The notes under the pieces were generated by a model that saw only the letters and a list, made by a program, of their open reading frames with translations, was not told the DNA's origin and made no database searches. Shown piece after piece: positions 46,145 to 58,170 of a stretch of DNA of 64,000 nucleotides (the stretch's first letter is position 1; the number at the start of each line of letters is the position of its first letter). The DNA comes from Phyto melanocephala. Its lineage: Eukaryota > Arthropoda > Insecta > Diptera > Rhinophoridae. Location: positions 68,071,043 through 68,135,042 of the forward strand of contig OW799234.1 in assembly GCA_941918925.1 (NCBI GenBank). The letters run 5' to 3'. The translations under genes and the position numbers were made by a program.

Positions 46145-46996
46145 AAGCAGACAAATTATAAAACAACTACGATGACTTAAATAAAAAAAAATTAAAAATA
46201 AATTCTCAGTTCAAATAAAACTTTTGCTGTTTGATAAACGATCTAAAATTTATTTTAAAATTTTCGATCGAAAACTTACATGACAAAGACAAAATAAATT
46301 TATTAAGCATTAAAAAAAGAAGAACAAACAAAAACAAAATTCAATAAATAGATATTTGAAAATATTAATTGAAATCTTACAAACAAAAATGTAATTAAAT
46401 AAAAAATGTCATCATCACCAACACAATCATAATCATTTATAGTCTATTCCACAAATCTAACCAAAAATTATCTGTTTTCTTTCCTTCTTCTTCTTTTTGT
46501 TTAATGCATATGATTTTTAATGTTAGTGTGTTGTTCCAAAGGTGAAACGTTGCTCCATGTTTGATAGTAACATAACATAATTATTAACAACAAAATTATA
46601 TTAAAAAGCATTAAATTAAAAACTAACTTATAGGTTTTTTATTTTAACTTATACTTGTTTATTTATTTATTTTGATTTTACAAAGGGTAACCCAAAACAA
46701 AACTTATATGACCTATGCATAAAAGAACACCTTGACAGCTGGCAGTTTAACTACAGAACAAGGCGTTTTTATTGTTGAACAATATATGAAAGTTTGATGA
46801 GCGTGAATAAAACAGTAATAAAAATTTTCATTGCATAGTGCAAAAAGAAAAACCAGCATAATTACATTCCATTAAATATTTGTGAATATTTATACGTGTT
46901 TTTTCCTATTTTCATTCATAGTGCAAATATTGGTCAAAAATGGTTCAACTTCAAGAGGCCATACAAATTTAATTCGAGCTAACTTTTTAAGTCCCT
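46145..46996. other. no gene seen
   Basis: AT-rich, no recognised feature. Confidence 0.35.
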
Positions 46997-46999
46997 TTA

Positions 47000-47399
47000 T
47001 ACTACATTTACACCTGAGCGAAATCGAGTAGATTTGATTTAAAATCTTTATTAAAATCTATACCGTTTATACCACTGTTTATTGACATTTTGCAAGATTT
47101 CGTTGTCAAAACAGTATATTTATTTACAAGGTGGTCTGAGAGGCTCTCTACGCTCTACTTCTCCAAAATTCAAACTCCATATAAAAAAAATTTAAGCAAT
47201 ATAGTACTTGGGCAATTGCAACCACCTTGTATATTTTAATTTAATTTTTCTTTATGCAGCGTAGTATATTTTAATTCATTTTAATAAAAATCACAGTGGC
47301 GAAGTAGATTTCGTTTTGTATGGGAAATCTGCTAGAAATGAACAAGATTTCGCTCAAAATCCCGTAAGTACTAGATTTTGTGAAGGTGTAAATGTAGTA
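47000..47399. mobile_element. Harbinger-like MITE, 400 bp
   Basis: Terminal inverted repeats TACTACATTTACACCT at both ends, flanked by TTA at 46997-46999 and 47400-47402. The interior contains AAATCTAGT/ACTAGATTT motifs and another small MITE. Confidence 0.8.
47127..47229. mobile_element. 103-bp mariner-type MITE nested in MITE
   Basis: Ends CAAGGTGGT...ACCACCTTG flanked by TA on both sides (47125-47126, 47230-47231). The first eight bases match the TIR of the 55-kb mariner (CAAGGTGGCGC), so it could be cross-mobilised by that family. Confidence 0.6.
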
Positions 47400-47402
47400 T
47401 TA

Positions 47403-48239
47403 GCAGTTTTGGTTAGTTAATGGTGAACTTTTATTTCCCATTCAAGTTGTTGATGCTGGCGGCGATGATCCGAAATTTGATGCACAGTCTTGTTAATACA
47501 AAAAAGTCAATATCTAATCAGTGAAAATTAGTGAGGCTTAGAAACATTAAGACATCATCGTTAGTATAAATTTGTATGTTCTCAACAGCGAATAAAACTC
47601 GTCTAATAGCTTTTTGAACATCAACAATTGGAAACGGATGTTTCGTGAAAAACTGAGAACATTTTTTGGAATGCTATTCAAAATAATAATTAACCATTAA
47701 CTTTTTTTGCAATTTTTTGAATTTACCCTGCGGGAAATCTTTATAGTAAAACAGCACTACTTTACTATTGACTCTGACTGTTTTACAAATAAATATCTTT
47801 TTTGAAAAAATTTTTTTTAAATTAAACATATTACAATAACCTTTCTAACACTGCCTTGACTAAAAATTGCTTATACCTGTATGAATATGACTTGTTATCC
47901 TGTGATTCAATAAGTATACAAAAAGTGTTTTTTTTTAATTTAAATTAAATATATTTTTCATTTAGGGACACCCTTGTAACAAGAGTTATTTTAATTAAAG
48001 TGAAACACAGATAAATGATGATAATTACCATATATTTGGCTTTATTTCAAGAACAATTTGTTGCCTTTTTTGACACCTTGGCTTGCTCGAAGGTATCCAA
48101 ACCGAAAGTCAATTTTCCGATCACTTTTTGCTGTAATGAAGGCAACACATAAGTTATTGATAACCAACGCTGAGACTTTTATGCAAATGTCAGGCTAAAA
48201 TATTCATGCAAATGCATATTTGCAACCAATTACGTAAAA
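47403..48239. other. no confirmed gene
   Basis: On the minus strand 48131-48050, a stretch after CCTTCATTACAG reads QKVIGKLTFGLDTFEQAKVS KKATNCS and a stop, which is exon-like but unrecognised. Otherwise AT-rich. Confidence 0.25.
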
Positions 48240-49200
48240 ACAACATCATAGTGTAGTGTAGATTTCATATTTGATGTTATACGTCATAAAGCATTACTAT
48301 TTTCGACGCCAGCATTCATTTTTAATTTTTACACAGTTATGCTAGGCGCACAATTAGGACGAACGACGAATTTCGCCCAACACGACGAACTCTTCGGTAA
48401 AAATTCGTTGTGCAAATTCGTCGTGTGAAGCACAACAACGATGAAAAAGTAACATGTTTTATAGTTGATAAAATTAATTAGTGTTTGTGCAAAGAAAAAA
48501 CAAATATAATCGAAGAATTTAATTTTTTTTTAAACTCAACAAAACAATAAATATAATTTCTGTAATAATAACTTGTTTACGTATAAGCAAGCGTTTTCAA
48601 AGTATATATATCGTAGGTACGTGCATTAAACAATAATAAAAATTTTGTTTGTGTATAACAGCTAATAGTGTGACCATATGAAAAAAAGATCACTTAATAA
48701 ACTTAAACATTTGCAAAAACACAAATAAAAACAAATTTTTGTACTTAACTTTTTTATACTTTTTTAAATGTTTTAAAATAAAAAATAAAACACTTAGTAA
48801 AGTAAAAACTAACTATATTTTTTAAAACAAGTGAGAAGTAAACTCAAATTTAATAAAAAAAATGGTCACCTTGTACCAATTTGTTCGTCGCTCGCCGGCG
48901 TAAGAAATAGAAATAAATCTAATGCAGAGCTCGCCGCGTATCGCGAACTTCGACTGACGCCACAATTGTATGCATTCTCATATATGACGAATATTCGCGA
49001 CGAAAAATTCGTCGTTCGTCCCAATTGTGCGCCTAGCATTAAGTGTATTCTACTAAACATGCCCTTTCATATTAATGGGGTTAAGAAAAAATCTCTGCCA
49101 TGTTGTTTTGGAAGCCATCGCGAATTTTAAACTTTTCATAATCAGGCCCTTTAATTTGATACCAATATTGGTGGTACATTTTTAAATACTAGACCCATAT
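48240..49200 (-). mobile_element. Helentron-like subfamily 4 fragment split by a MITE
   Basis: GTAGTGTAGATTTCATATTT and GATGTTATACG resemble 43035-43070; the sequence resumes after the MITE at 49042. Neither terminal hairpin is present. Confidence 0.45.
48340..49038. mobile_element. Harbinger-like MITE, 699 bp
   Basis: Terminal inverted repeats starting TGCTAGGCGCACAATTAGGA (left) and TGCTAGGCGCACAATTGGGA (right, complemented), extending about 35 bp through ACGAACGACGAATTT, with TTA at 48337-48339 and 49039-49041. Repeated AATTCGTCG motifs fill the inner arms. The 99-residue frame at 48831 is composed of these motifs and is not a gene. Confidence 0.8.
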
Positions 49201-49309
49201 ATTTTTCGCTTCGTATAAATAGTAACACAAATTGCCATTTCTTCATGTGAGATTAAGATATTGAAGATATTAGGTACTTTTGCTACCTAAGTAGGTAGCA
49301 CAATTGACT

Positions 49310-49770
49310 CAACTAGTGATTCAGCAACAGATATATCCAATCGCACAAATAAAGCACGGAGTGCATTGGCCTAGCTAAACCCGATTTTGAAATCCTCAAA
49401 TATTTCAAAACAAACCAAAATAAAATCCATTCTGTTATATGGTTGAGAGGATTGAAACATGACACAAAAAATGCCTTCAGGTATTTCTCGACAATTGGAT
49501 GAAAGAAAACGAGCAGGCTATTAGAACGGAAAAAAGTATATAGAAATTAAGTTATAAATAGATCACCACCTTCATAAACCAGTATATGATATTGCTAAAG
49601 AATTCCTAGACTGGAATCTGCAAGAAAGCGGACGAATAAGGAGACCAGCGCATGCCTGAAAGCAGCAACTGATAACATAGAGGAAGAGGAAAAAATTTTG
49701 TCATCGAGCCGAATATCGAAATAATTGGAGCCACCTTGTTATGGCCCTATGCTCCCTCAAGGAATGAATA
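49310..49770 (+). pseudogene. LINE reverse transcriptase C-terminal tail
   Basis: Recognisable order: RTNKARSALA, SNISKQTKIKSILLYG, GKKYIEIKL, KPVYDIAKEFLDWNLQESGR (about 49575-49635), then RRPAHAWKQQL with a frame shift, and near the end LVMALCSLKE. This is the thumb-to-C-terminal part of a LINE protein (usual L-D-W-N-P-Q-G-x-R-x-R-G-R-P). Multiple stops; no 5' portion or poly-A tail seen. Confidence 0.7.
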
Positions 49771-49774
49771 CTTT

Positions 49775-51010
49775 TGCATAAAATACATAAAAATAGCATC
49801 CAAATAGGATCCAAATTTTAAATATCATCGATCAATGAAAATCGCTACAGGGAGTTGATCCGAACCTTTGGGTGGTGGAAAATTTATGATTAAGGTATTT
49901 CGAAAACTACACCCAATTAAATAAAACCGAGTACAGAACTAAACAAAGTGTCAGAAATTATTATTTGAATTGAAATTGTACACTTGAGTGTTTAGTATCG
50001 TATGCACATTTCAATGTTTGTCTAAATAATGAAATTCATTAAATTGTGAGCTAAATCAAAACTAGCATACCGACTTGAAACAAGAGAGGACCGCTTTGTT
50101 AGACTATAATGTTAAGATTATTCGGCACTAGACCAAAAATGTACCCATTGTTTTGTTTTATTTTTTATAAATTTTAAATTTTAATGTGAATCATTTTTAT
50201 TTTGGACTTATAAAAAAGAAAATGTAAATACAACCTTGTTTTCAATAATTCCAGCCAAAGGATGGATATTGAAAGCATAACGAAAATGTATTACGAATAT
50301 AAAAGAATATGAACATGTTGAATTATGAATTGTCATTGTATAGGTGAAATAAAAATTCAACAAATTTGAAAATTAATACTATGATTCACTAATTCAAATT
50401 TCATTGAATTGTAATGTAACATAAATAGGAATTTTAAATTACATAGTAGTATAGCGATAAAGAGTGCTGATGATGAAATCGTAGCTGATTTCGAAAATGT
50501 ATTCCACTCGGCTAATATCGAAAATAATTTTAGAGAGAATATTCCTAAAAATGATTGCAGTTTAATTTAATTTGAATTATAAAATTAAATAAAAGAATAG
50601 ATGAACTTAAGCCAGACAGATTTGTGAATAATGCCAGCATATTTTAAACAGAATTTTATTGTAGAATTTCGAATTTCTCTTTAAGTTAAATAAGTTGTAT
50701 TACAAGTTATAGTGATATATGCCGTAAAATTACCTTCATATTTAAAATACTATAGACAACCTAAGAAGACGGTGTGTAAGTTTGGGTTCAACATCCCAAA
50801 TAATCTAAGATTCGACTTTAAACAGTAATGTTCAGTTTTTCGAATCCAAATAAGCGTTTTAAAAAAAAAACTCAAAACGCTCACTTGGATTATAAAAACA
50901 ACACATACATTATTCTGACTTTTCTACATTTCTTCAATTCAATTCAATTCCATCTTCTAGTTTTTAAATTAATTTTTAACAATTAATCCTCGCAAAGCCT
51001 TACGGTTTAA
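49775..51010. other. no gene seen
   Basis: AT-rich, no recognised feature. Confidence 0.35.
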
Positions 51011-51014
51011 AATC

Positions 51015-51038
51015 ATGACAGATGTAAATGAATTTGAG
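51015..51038 (+). other. candidate first coding exon (MTDVNEFE)
   Basis: AAAATC-ATG followed by eight open codons ending GAG and then GTAACA, a plausible splice donor. A CAATTC-rich upstream tract could be leader. No downstream partner exon is identified, so this is only a candidate. Confidence 0.2.
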
Positions 51039-51039
51039 G

Positions 51040-51756
51040 TAACACAAAATTTAATCTCTCTGTGTGTTTAAGCATTTTTTCACATTGGACTTTTTATTGT
51101 TTGTTTGCAACAAACAAGTAAAAAACAACAGAATTAACAATAATCTTTCTCGTATTTACTGTAGTCTGAAGATTGACTCAAAGTTCGCTGCAGAAATAAA
51201 CAGCAAATTAAAAATGAAAAACAACAACTACAACAAACAAAAGAAAATCGAATCGTTAATTATGATGAATGATAATTGCATACAATACAAGAAATGCAGC
51301 AACAACAAAAATGACAACATTTAAGAGTACAGTGCATAGTGCAACTGCAACAAGCAGATAAATGCAAAAGCAACAAAAAAAGTAGTCAATTGAATTTGTT
51401 AAAGTATGTTTGTTATTTATGCAATGCATTTTCACTAAGTTGTACATACATTCCGGCACTTTTGATAAAATTCAGATCTTTAAAAGAGTGAATGGAATCA
51501 AGCGCTTATACTTTTAAAGGGCGCCACACGCACACATCAAGCATACTCAGCAAGCATTGTGGTAGGCTTTGTGATAATGTTACACAAGTGTTACTGATGG
51601 TCTGATGTTGACTGATGGAAAAACAATAGAATTCTAAAATTTTTACAAATACCACTAAAAGGCTTGACAAGTATTTTAAACTGGTCTAGTCCGCTTAATA
51701 ATTAAAAAATATGAAAAATGTTAAAGAGTAAATATAAACAAATTAAAAATGAAGTA
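51040..51756. other. no gene seen
   Basis: CAA/AAC-rich tracts near 51130-51400, otherwise featureless. Confidence 0.3.
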
Positions 51757-52393
51757 CAGGCAAAGAAAAAACATGATTGTGGTAATCATAGTCTAAGAGC
51801 AACATACTATGATTGAATTGTATGATTATCGTTAAAACATATAATGGTTGACGATTACCATTATTATGTTTAATTAAAGTATCAATCAATAATCATATGT
51901 ATGACTACAATTAAAATCTACATCTTTGCTTCTTTACGGCAAATTATTGTCTTTTGCTGTAACATACACATATTAATTAACCAATTTAAATGCAATTTTT
52001 TTAACAATATTTCTTAACATTTTCTCGTTTATTTTTAAATTTTCTATAATTTTTTAAAATTTTTGTTCATTTTTTTGACATCTCAAGCTTTTGAAATAAA
52101 AATCATTGCTTGGTTAATTTGTAATCATACTGTTGTCTCACCTATTATTTAATGATTATTTGTAATTTTTAATGCTTTTGAATATAATGTTATTTTTGTA
52201 AAATTATTTTTTTTTAAATGATAACCATTTTGAAATTTTTACGAAAAGTAAACATTCAATGATACAATTCAAACAAATGCTTGATTATTGTGACAATGAT
52301 GAAATGAAACTTGTTTTCGACAACCAAATATTGTTATAGAAAAAATAATATGACCCTCGTGATCATGTCGTAACCTTGGTTTTTCTTTGCGTG
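51757..52393. mobile_element. TA-flanked MITE, 637 bp, CA(G/C)GCAAAGAAAAA ends
   Basis: Left end CAGGCAAAGAAAAAACATGA, right end complemented CACGCAAAGAAAAACCAAGG, with TA at 51755-51756 and 52394-52395. Many TGATTAT/ATAATCA palindromic motifs inside. The terminus resembles the CACACAAAGAAAAA end at 27012. Confidence 0.7.
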
Positions 52394-52395
52394 TA

Positions 52396-53462
52396 TGGCA
52401 ATTAATGAGAAATGATCAATACAATACCTGTGCTATATCTTATATAAATTGAAATATTGCCTTGTTACAAATATTCTGCTACCATTGCAACAATTTTTAG
52501 AAATGATTTTTTGATATTTTTTTTAAGACCTGAAATTTATTCAATTAACAACTAACTCTATTAAAGTTCTTTTTTTATTTAAACTTCAGCAACATAAACT
52601 TTGTTTTAATGTTGACTTTAAGTATATTATTTTTAAGAAAAAAATTAACATAATAAGGCTTAAGGCTTAAAACTTAAAAAACAAAAAAATTGAAATAGAA
52701 AAATTTGAAGCGACAATCAAACACACAAGCAAAGAAAAGTACCACAGAAAAAGATCATGGAAAAACTTGGGTGCAGTAGATGATTGTTTAGCTGTTGATG
52801 CTGCAGCTAAACAGACCGACCCAACTAAGCAATGCATTGCCATCATAAAAAGCAACAACTTTGTTTAGTTTTCCGACTTTTTTTCTATTTTGGCATGTAA
52901 TTTGTGTTAAATTGACACACCTTTTTTAATACTAAATAAAAAGCAAAAAATATAATAAACTAAATTAAGCAATAAATTTTTTCTACGCCATTCCAGCAAC
53001 AATAGTAGCTGCTGCAGCAGCAACAAACATTTTTTCACTACAAACATTTTACAGAAATACAATTATTTTACATAAATTTATCATTTTTTAAAAAAAGTTT
53101 AAGTACAACAAATGGTTATCATTTGGTTGTTTTTAAAATTATAGACACACAGAGGTTAATGTTAAGAGAAATAAATTAAAAAAAACGAAGTTGAACAATA
53201 CTCTGAAAAATAAATTCTCATTAATATTGTCAAATAGTTTAAAGTCTATTATAAAATTGACAATAATTGCGATGGTGGGGCAAGCAGCACAAGGAAGTAA
53301 TGTTTGATTGAACTGTATTAATATATCTTGTTAATCTGCAAATATAATTAAACAGTTTTGTAAAGGAAGTTATTAGTTTTGGCTTTTAAGTCACATTTAT
53401 TTTATTTATTTATTTTTTTTAAATACATATATTCATATAATTAGATTAAGAGAACAGTTGCC
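52396..53462. other. no gene seen
   Basis: AT-rich, with a GCTGCTGCAGCAGC tract near 53008. No exon supported. Confidence 0.35.
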
Positions 53463-53464
53463 TA

Positions 53465-54331
53465 AACGGTTTTTCAACAGGCACGCTACAAAAGTAGACC
53501 GATAGGGACAGCAAACGACGCCATATTTTTTGCCGCTCTTATGACATTTCTCTTCAGTAAGGATGGCCATTTCATGATGGAAAGATATACTAGCCAACAA
53601 CCAGTCGAAATTATTAAAATTCACTACCGAAATTCGGAGTCAGTAGCCTCAACTTTAAGAGCGCTACGTCTACTTTATGGTCATCATAACCGTCCTACCA
53701 GATCAACAATTGAGCGTCTAGTGGAAAAATTTGAATCCACAGGCACAGTACAAAGGGTTTCCGTGCCAGTGAAACAAAGAAGTGCCCGTAGTGTCGAGAA
53801 TATTGTTGGGAATCGCTACCGTTCAATGATAACAGAATATGTTTGGTCCCAATTGGATGATATGGACTCGAAGGACATGTGGTTCCAACAGGACGGCGCC
53901 ACAAGCCACACAACAAATGTCACATTCAATTTATTGAAAGCCAAGTTTAGAGAACATGTTATTTCACGAAATGGTCCAGTCGATTGGCCGCCTCGGTCGT
54001 ACGATTTGACGCCATTAGACTATTTCCTGTGGGGCTACGTCAAGTCTATGGTTTATGCTAACAAGCCAGCGACGATTGGTGAACTCTGTACGAATATCGA
54101 ACGTGAAATTGCAGCCGTATCGCCCGATTTATGATTGAAAACTGTCGAAAATTGGGTTTAGCGTCTGAACTTCTGCAAGCGTGCCCGTGATGGCCATGCA
54201 AAAGAAATCGAGTTCCATATACATAATGGCAACGAACGTACTTTCACAGGAATAAAGAATTTCATTGATATCCAAAACCATTTTTGTTTTATTTAAAAAA
54301 ACTTTTGTAGCGCTCTTATTGAAAAACCCTT
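53465..54331 (+). mobile_element. DD41D mariner, internally deleted (867 bp)
   Basis: Terminal repeats AACGGTTTTTCAACAGGCAC (left) and AAGGGTTTTTCAATAAGAGC (right, complemented), both continuing GCTACAAAAGT, with TA at 53463-53464 and 54332-54333. It abuts a Helitron four bases downstream. Confidence 0.8.
53574..54134 (+). pseudogene. DD41D mariner transposase with central deletion
   Basis: Starts MMERYTSQQPVEIIKIHYRN (helix-turn-helix) through RPTRSTIERLVEKFESTG and SARSVENI. It jumps directly to GNRYRSMITE, losing roughly 150 residues including the first catalytic Asp. The second (WFQQDGATSHT) and third (LTPLDYFLWG) catalytic residues remain, 41 apart. A stop at 54134 cuts the C-terminus; ENW and CKRARDGHAKEIEFHI continue in shifted frames. 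The frame stays open across the deletion, so it is an in-frame MITE-like derivative. Confidence 0.8.
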
Positions 54332-54335
54332 TATA

Positions 54336-54355
54336 TCTATATATATAAAAGTGAA

Positions 54356-54391
<36 letters not shown>

Positions 54392-54950
54392 TGTGTTACC
54401 TATAGACTCCGAAACTGTAAAAACGATCGGACTCAAACTTTGGCAAGTTGTTGTACACATACCAGGGAGTGTTTATGGATGGAAAAAGTGGGCGGGGCCA
54501 CGCCCATAAAAAATTAGTTATCATTTTTAGCTACTTGCACTTGACCGATTTTTCTGAAACTTTGCACACACGACTATCTAATTTCGAGATTAGAAAAGTG
54601 GGGAGGGCCACGCCCATAAAAAACTAGTAATCGTTTCTAGCTACTTGGAAAACTTGGCACACATATTGAGCTGTCATGGCTATATATAGTTTCGTGATCA
54701 GAAAGTGGGCAGGGCCACTCCCATAAAAAAAGTTATGATTCTGAAATACTTGCACTGGACTGATTTTTCTGAAACTTTGCACACATATTGAGCTGTCATG
54801 ACTCTATAATTTTGAGGTTAGAAAAGCGGGCAGGGCCACGCCTATAAAAAAAGTTATAATTTTAAGCTTCTTGCTCTTGATATTCAATTAAAATTCAGAA
54901 TGCTTTTTTATTCATTAGGGGGCGTAGCAACGCACGCCGGGCTTGACTAG
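54336..54950 (+). mobile_element. Helitron, non-autonomous
   Basis: Begins TCTATATATATAAAAGTGAA after A (54335), has a GT microsatellite at 54360-54387, about four GGGC-GGGCCACGCCC units, then GGGGGCGTAGCAACGCACGC and a terminal CTAG (54947-54950) before T. All Helitron end signals are intact. Confidence 0.85.
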
Positions 54951-54951
54951 T

Positions 54952-55232
54952 TATAAATAAAGAAAGATGGTTAAATGGTTAATTACGAGGTTTTCTCGTT
55001 TAATATAATTGCTATATGCAAACAGTTCAGAAGTTTTTTAAAATAATAGTTAAAAAAAAAAGTTTGTTAGAAAAATATTTTTTTTAATTCACTATTTTGG
55101 ATATAATCTCAATTTTATAAATATTTTTCTGTATAAAATTTTCTATTAATAAAAACCAAAAAAAAATCTTTTATACAAAAAAAAATTCACAATTGTTAAT
55201 TATAGCAAACATTTATTCTTTAAAAATGTATG
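54952..55232. other. no gene seen
   Basis: AT-rich spacer. Confidence 0.4.
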
Positions 55233-55234
55233 TA

Positions 55235-56558
55235 CAAGGTGGCGCAAAAATAACATTCCGATGTTTTTTGGCTGTAATTTAAAAAAAATGAAAAACTTTG
55301 ATTCTTCTTGTGGAGTATTTTTATTTGGTCTTTTAATTTTTTTTTACATCAAGTCGAGAATATGATGTCATGTAAATGGCCGCCGCCACAGTTGATTGTC
55401 ATTTGAGCCCTTTTTATGGCATTTTCCATCACTTTGGCCAATACTTCCGGCGATAGGTCCTCACATTCTTGACGGATATTGTCTTTAAGAGCTGCAAGAG
55501 TCTGAGGCTTGTTGACATAAACCCGCGACTTCAAAAAGCCCCACAAAAAGAAGTCTGGAGCGGTCAAATCAGGCGATCTTGCTGGCCAGTTCAAATCGCC
55601 AAAACGGGAGATTAGGCGCCCGGAAAATGCATCCTTCAGCATATCGGTTGTGGCACGTGCAGTGTGTGCTGTTGCACCGTCCTGTTGGAACCACATGTTT
55701 TCCAATCCCAATTCATCAAGTTGCGGCAAAAAGAACTCGTTGATCATTGCTCTGTAGCGCTCACCATTCACAGTAACCTTTTGGCCCGCGACGTCTTCGA
55801 AGAAAAAAGGTCCGATGACTCCTCCAGCGAAAACAGCACACCATACAGTAACTTTGAGCGGGTGTAATGGCTCTTTGTGGGTTACACGCAGATTTTCAGT
55901 GCCCCAGAAGCGTAAATTTTGCTTATTTACGTGCCCGCTAAGATGGAAATGGGCCTCATCACTCATGATTATTTTTGATGAAAAATCATCTTCCTCTTGG
56001 TGGTGATTCAGGGGATGGCTTGAGCGTATGTTTGACGCAATTGGCGGTCAGCAGCTAACAGCTGATGCACCGTCTGGACTTTGTACGGAAACATCTTCAA
56101 ATCTTGTACCAAGATTCGCTGTAACGACCGTCGACTGATAGCCATTTGCGTGGCACGTCGTCTGGTCGATGTCGACGGCGCTTCCATGACGTCCTCGGCT
56201 ACAGCAGCAATATTCTCTGCAGAACGGCTACTCCGGGGTCTGCCACTCCTGGCAGCATCTCGTGTTGTGCCAGTCTCTTCGAGGCGAGCGGCTAAACGTT
56301 GCAGTGTTTCACCAGTAGGCGTTGGACGGCTAGGAAATCTGCGACGAAATTCACGTTGTGCCAAAGTCACCGACCGATTATTGGTCAAATAAATAGTCAC
56401 CAATATTCCGCGTTCTGGAGCAGTGTAGCGTAACATTGCTTATTAACGTGTATTTTGCATGTGTTTACTACACAAATGTCAAAACAGAACTGACATTAGG
56501 GGCCAATTGCAAAATTTGTAGCATTTTCTGATAGGAGGATTTCTTTTGCGCCACCTTG
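55235..56558 (-). mobile_element. full-length DD41D mariner
   Basis: 1324 bp with TA at 55233-55234 and 56559-56560 and terminal repeats CAAGGTGGCGCAAAA at both ends. A single transposase gene occupies nearly the whole length on the minus strand. It is the most complete mariner in the window. Confidence 0.9.
55349..56436 (-). pseudogene. DD41D mariner transposase, one 2-nt frameshift
   Basis: Start ATG at 56436 (MLRYTAPERGILVTIYLTNN). An N-terminal helix-turn-helix region (REFRRRFPSRPTPTGETLQR), linker TRDAARSGRPRSSRSAENIA and second DNA-binding part (ATQMAISRRSLQRILVQDL) follow, up to a stop at 56008. The catalytic part restarts with MSDEAHFHLSGHVNK, then MWFQQDGATAHTA and ARSPDLTAPDFFLWG (third Asp 41 residues on). 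The break is at about 56012: four C/G where the 23.6-kb copy has two. Without those two bases the frame would be 361 codons, the usual mariner length. The DDE triad is intact. Confidence 0.85.
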
Positions 56559-56560
56559 TA

Positions 56561-57149
56561 TGTATAAAAGAAAAATTAAGAAAACATATTCCTTATTTAA
56601 GAGATTTTTTTTACATTTCATCGAAAATTAATACCTAAATATAATCTTCCAAAAATTCTTATTTATTAAAAAGTTCAATAGGTCCTTTAACTATTAAAAA
56701 TGTACAACAAGATCTCTATTTTCGGAAAATTTTCAGTATTTTTACAGACGAAATAATCTCTTCTTTTATTTTCTAAAAATTAAAATAAAAAATAAATCAA
56801 ATATGTTTGTATAATCCCTTTTTATAGAACATTTTGAAATAATTCAACATAAATTTGTTTTTTGTAAAATTTATTTTAAAAATCGTCCTTTGTTAGGAAA
56901 ACTTTAAAGATTCCTTTTTTAAGTAATGTAAAAAAAGATATATATTTTATATTTTCTTTTTTAAATTTTTTGTTAATTTATGAAAAATAGTTTACAAATT
57001 TTCACCAGAAGATTTCTTAAAATTCAATACATATTTGATGTATTCACAAGAAAAGTTTATGAATAGTATTGTGCTTTTTTTTTGTAAAATTTTTAAATCT
57101 TTTTAAAATTTCTAAAAGTTATTAAAATGCAATACCTTGTAGGTAGGTA
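56561..57149. other. no gene seen
   Basis: AT-rich, featureless. Confidence 0.4.
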
Positions 57150-58140
57150 GATAGATAGTAAGGCTATCTTCACACCCTCACTCAGAGACCAATACGGTCC
57201 ACTTTGACGCCTTAGTATAAAATTAATAAGAAGAATAGAATAAAGAAAAGTGGTGAAGAAGTGGACACCAAATAAACACAGAAAAAAGTTAAACCCTATA
57301 ATCGACCTTTTCTCAGTCGCGTGTCACGAAGCCAGGTCATTCCCATAACGAATCTTATCTCGAGTCCATAGCCCAAGATATCTCCCAATTCACATAGGAA
57401 TCTACTACCTAGCCATCTCAACCTGCTATTCTGCATTCTGGATTATTGGTACAGAATTGGCTCAACTGTCTCCAACTCCTCCGGATCCTCGCACAGCCTG
57501 CATTCCATTCTCACCGCCATCCTACCCAACATACAGTGACACGCAATAATACCTATTATAGTTCTCACGCACACCCTACCTCTGTCAACAAGCAAATCCG
57601 AATCAGATTTCTGAGCATCGGCCGCAACATTCGTGATACTCTGCAGTCCGTTCGTTTACTGCAGACCCGATTAGTCTCGCTTAGAACCCATTCCCTGATC
57701 CTACCGAAATAGAATCTCAATGGAGGCCTGACCGTTTCCACCCCATCGGGATCCACCCAGTCTTGCCAACTCATAAGCCATTTGATTGTCACTTATGTTG
57801 GAGTGACCCGGCAACCAGCATAGTCTTAACCTAGATTCCCCTAAAATTCCTCGCAAAGCTCTTCTACAATCATCGACTAGCCTGGAGTTCACATAATAGC
57901 CCATCATGGCACTAAGAGCCGCCTGGATGTCCACCCCTATACAGACGCCCAGAATCGACCCCAGTACACAAATAATCCGGGGAGCCGGGCAATGCCAGGC
58001 AATAACCGCCAGCGCTAATTTCACCCAAGACCCGCGAATGAGCCTGCGTGAAATTTCCTAACAAACCAAGCTCCCTTAGCCGAAAAATGCCCCTGGCTGT
58101 CATTGGACATTTAGCCAAAAATTGCCCACGTAAACTCAAT
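57150..58140 (-). pseudogene. LINE remnant: RNase H and C-terminal zinc knuckle
   Basis: The minus strand 58024-57701 reads VDIQAALSAMMGYYVNSRLV, CRRALRGILGESRLRLCWLP, GHSNISDNQMAYELARLGGS: an RNase H domain with D-x-Q-A-A-L and L-P-G-H-S-x-I. The normal G-N-E-x-A-D is D-N-Q-M-A-Y, so a catalytic acidic residue appears altered. Further on, CRLCEDPEELETVE (about 57500-57460) and RLRWLGSRFLCELGDI match the C-x-x-C tail. This stretch is markedly GC-richer than its surroundings, so it decayed less. The RT part is absent. Confidence 0.75.
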
Positions 58141-58170
58141 TTATATAATTGTTTTCAATTTATTGTTTAC

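Noticed and set aside
57446..57712. Plus-strand open frame of 88 residues
   Set aside because: Antisense of the LINE RNase H/C-terminal remnant.
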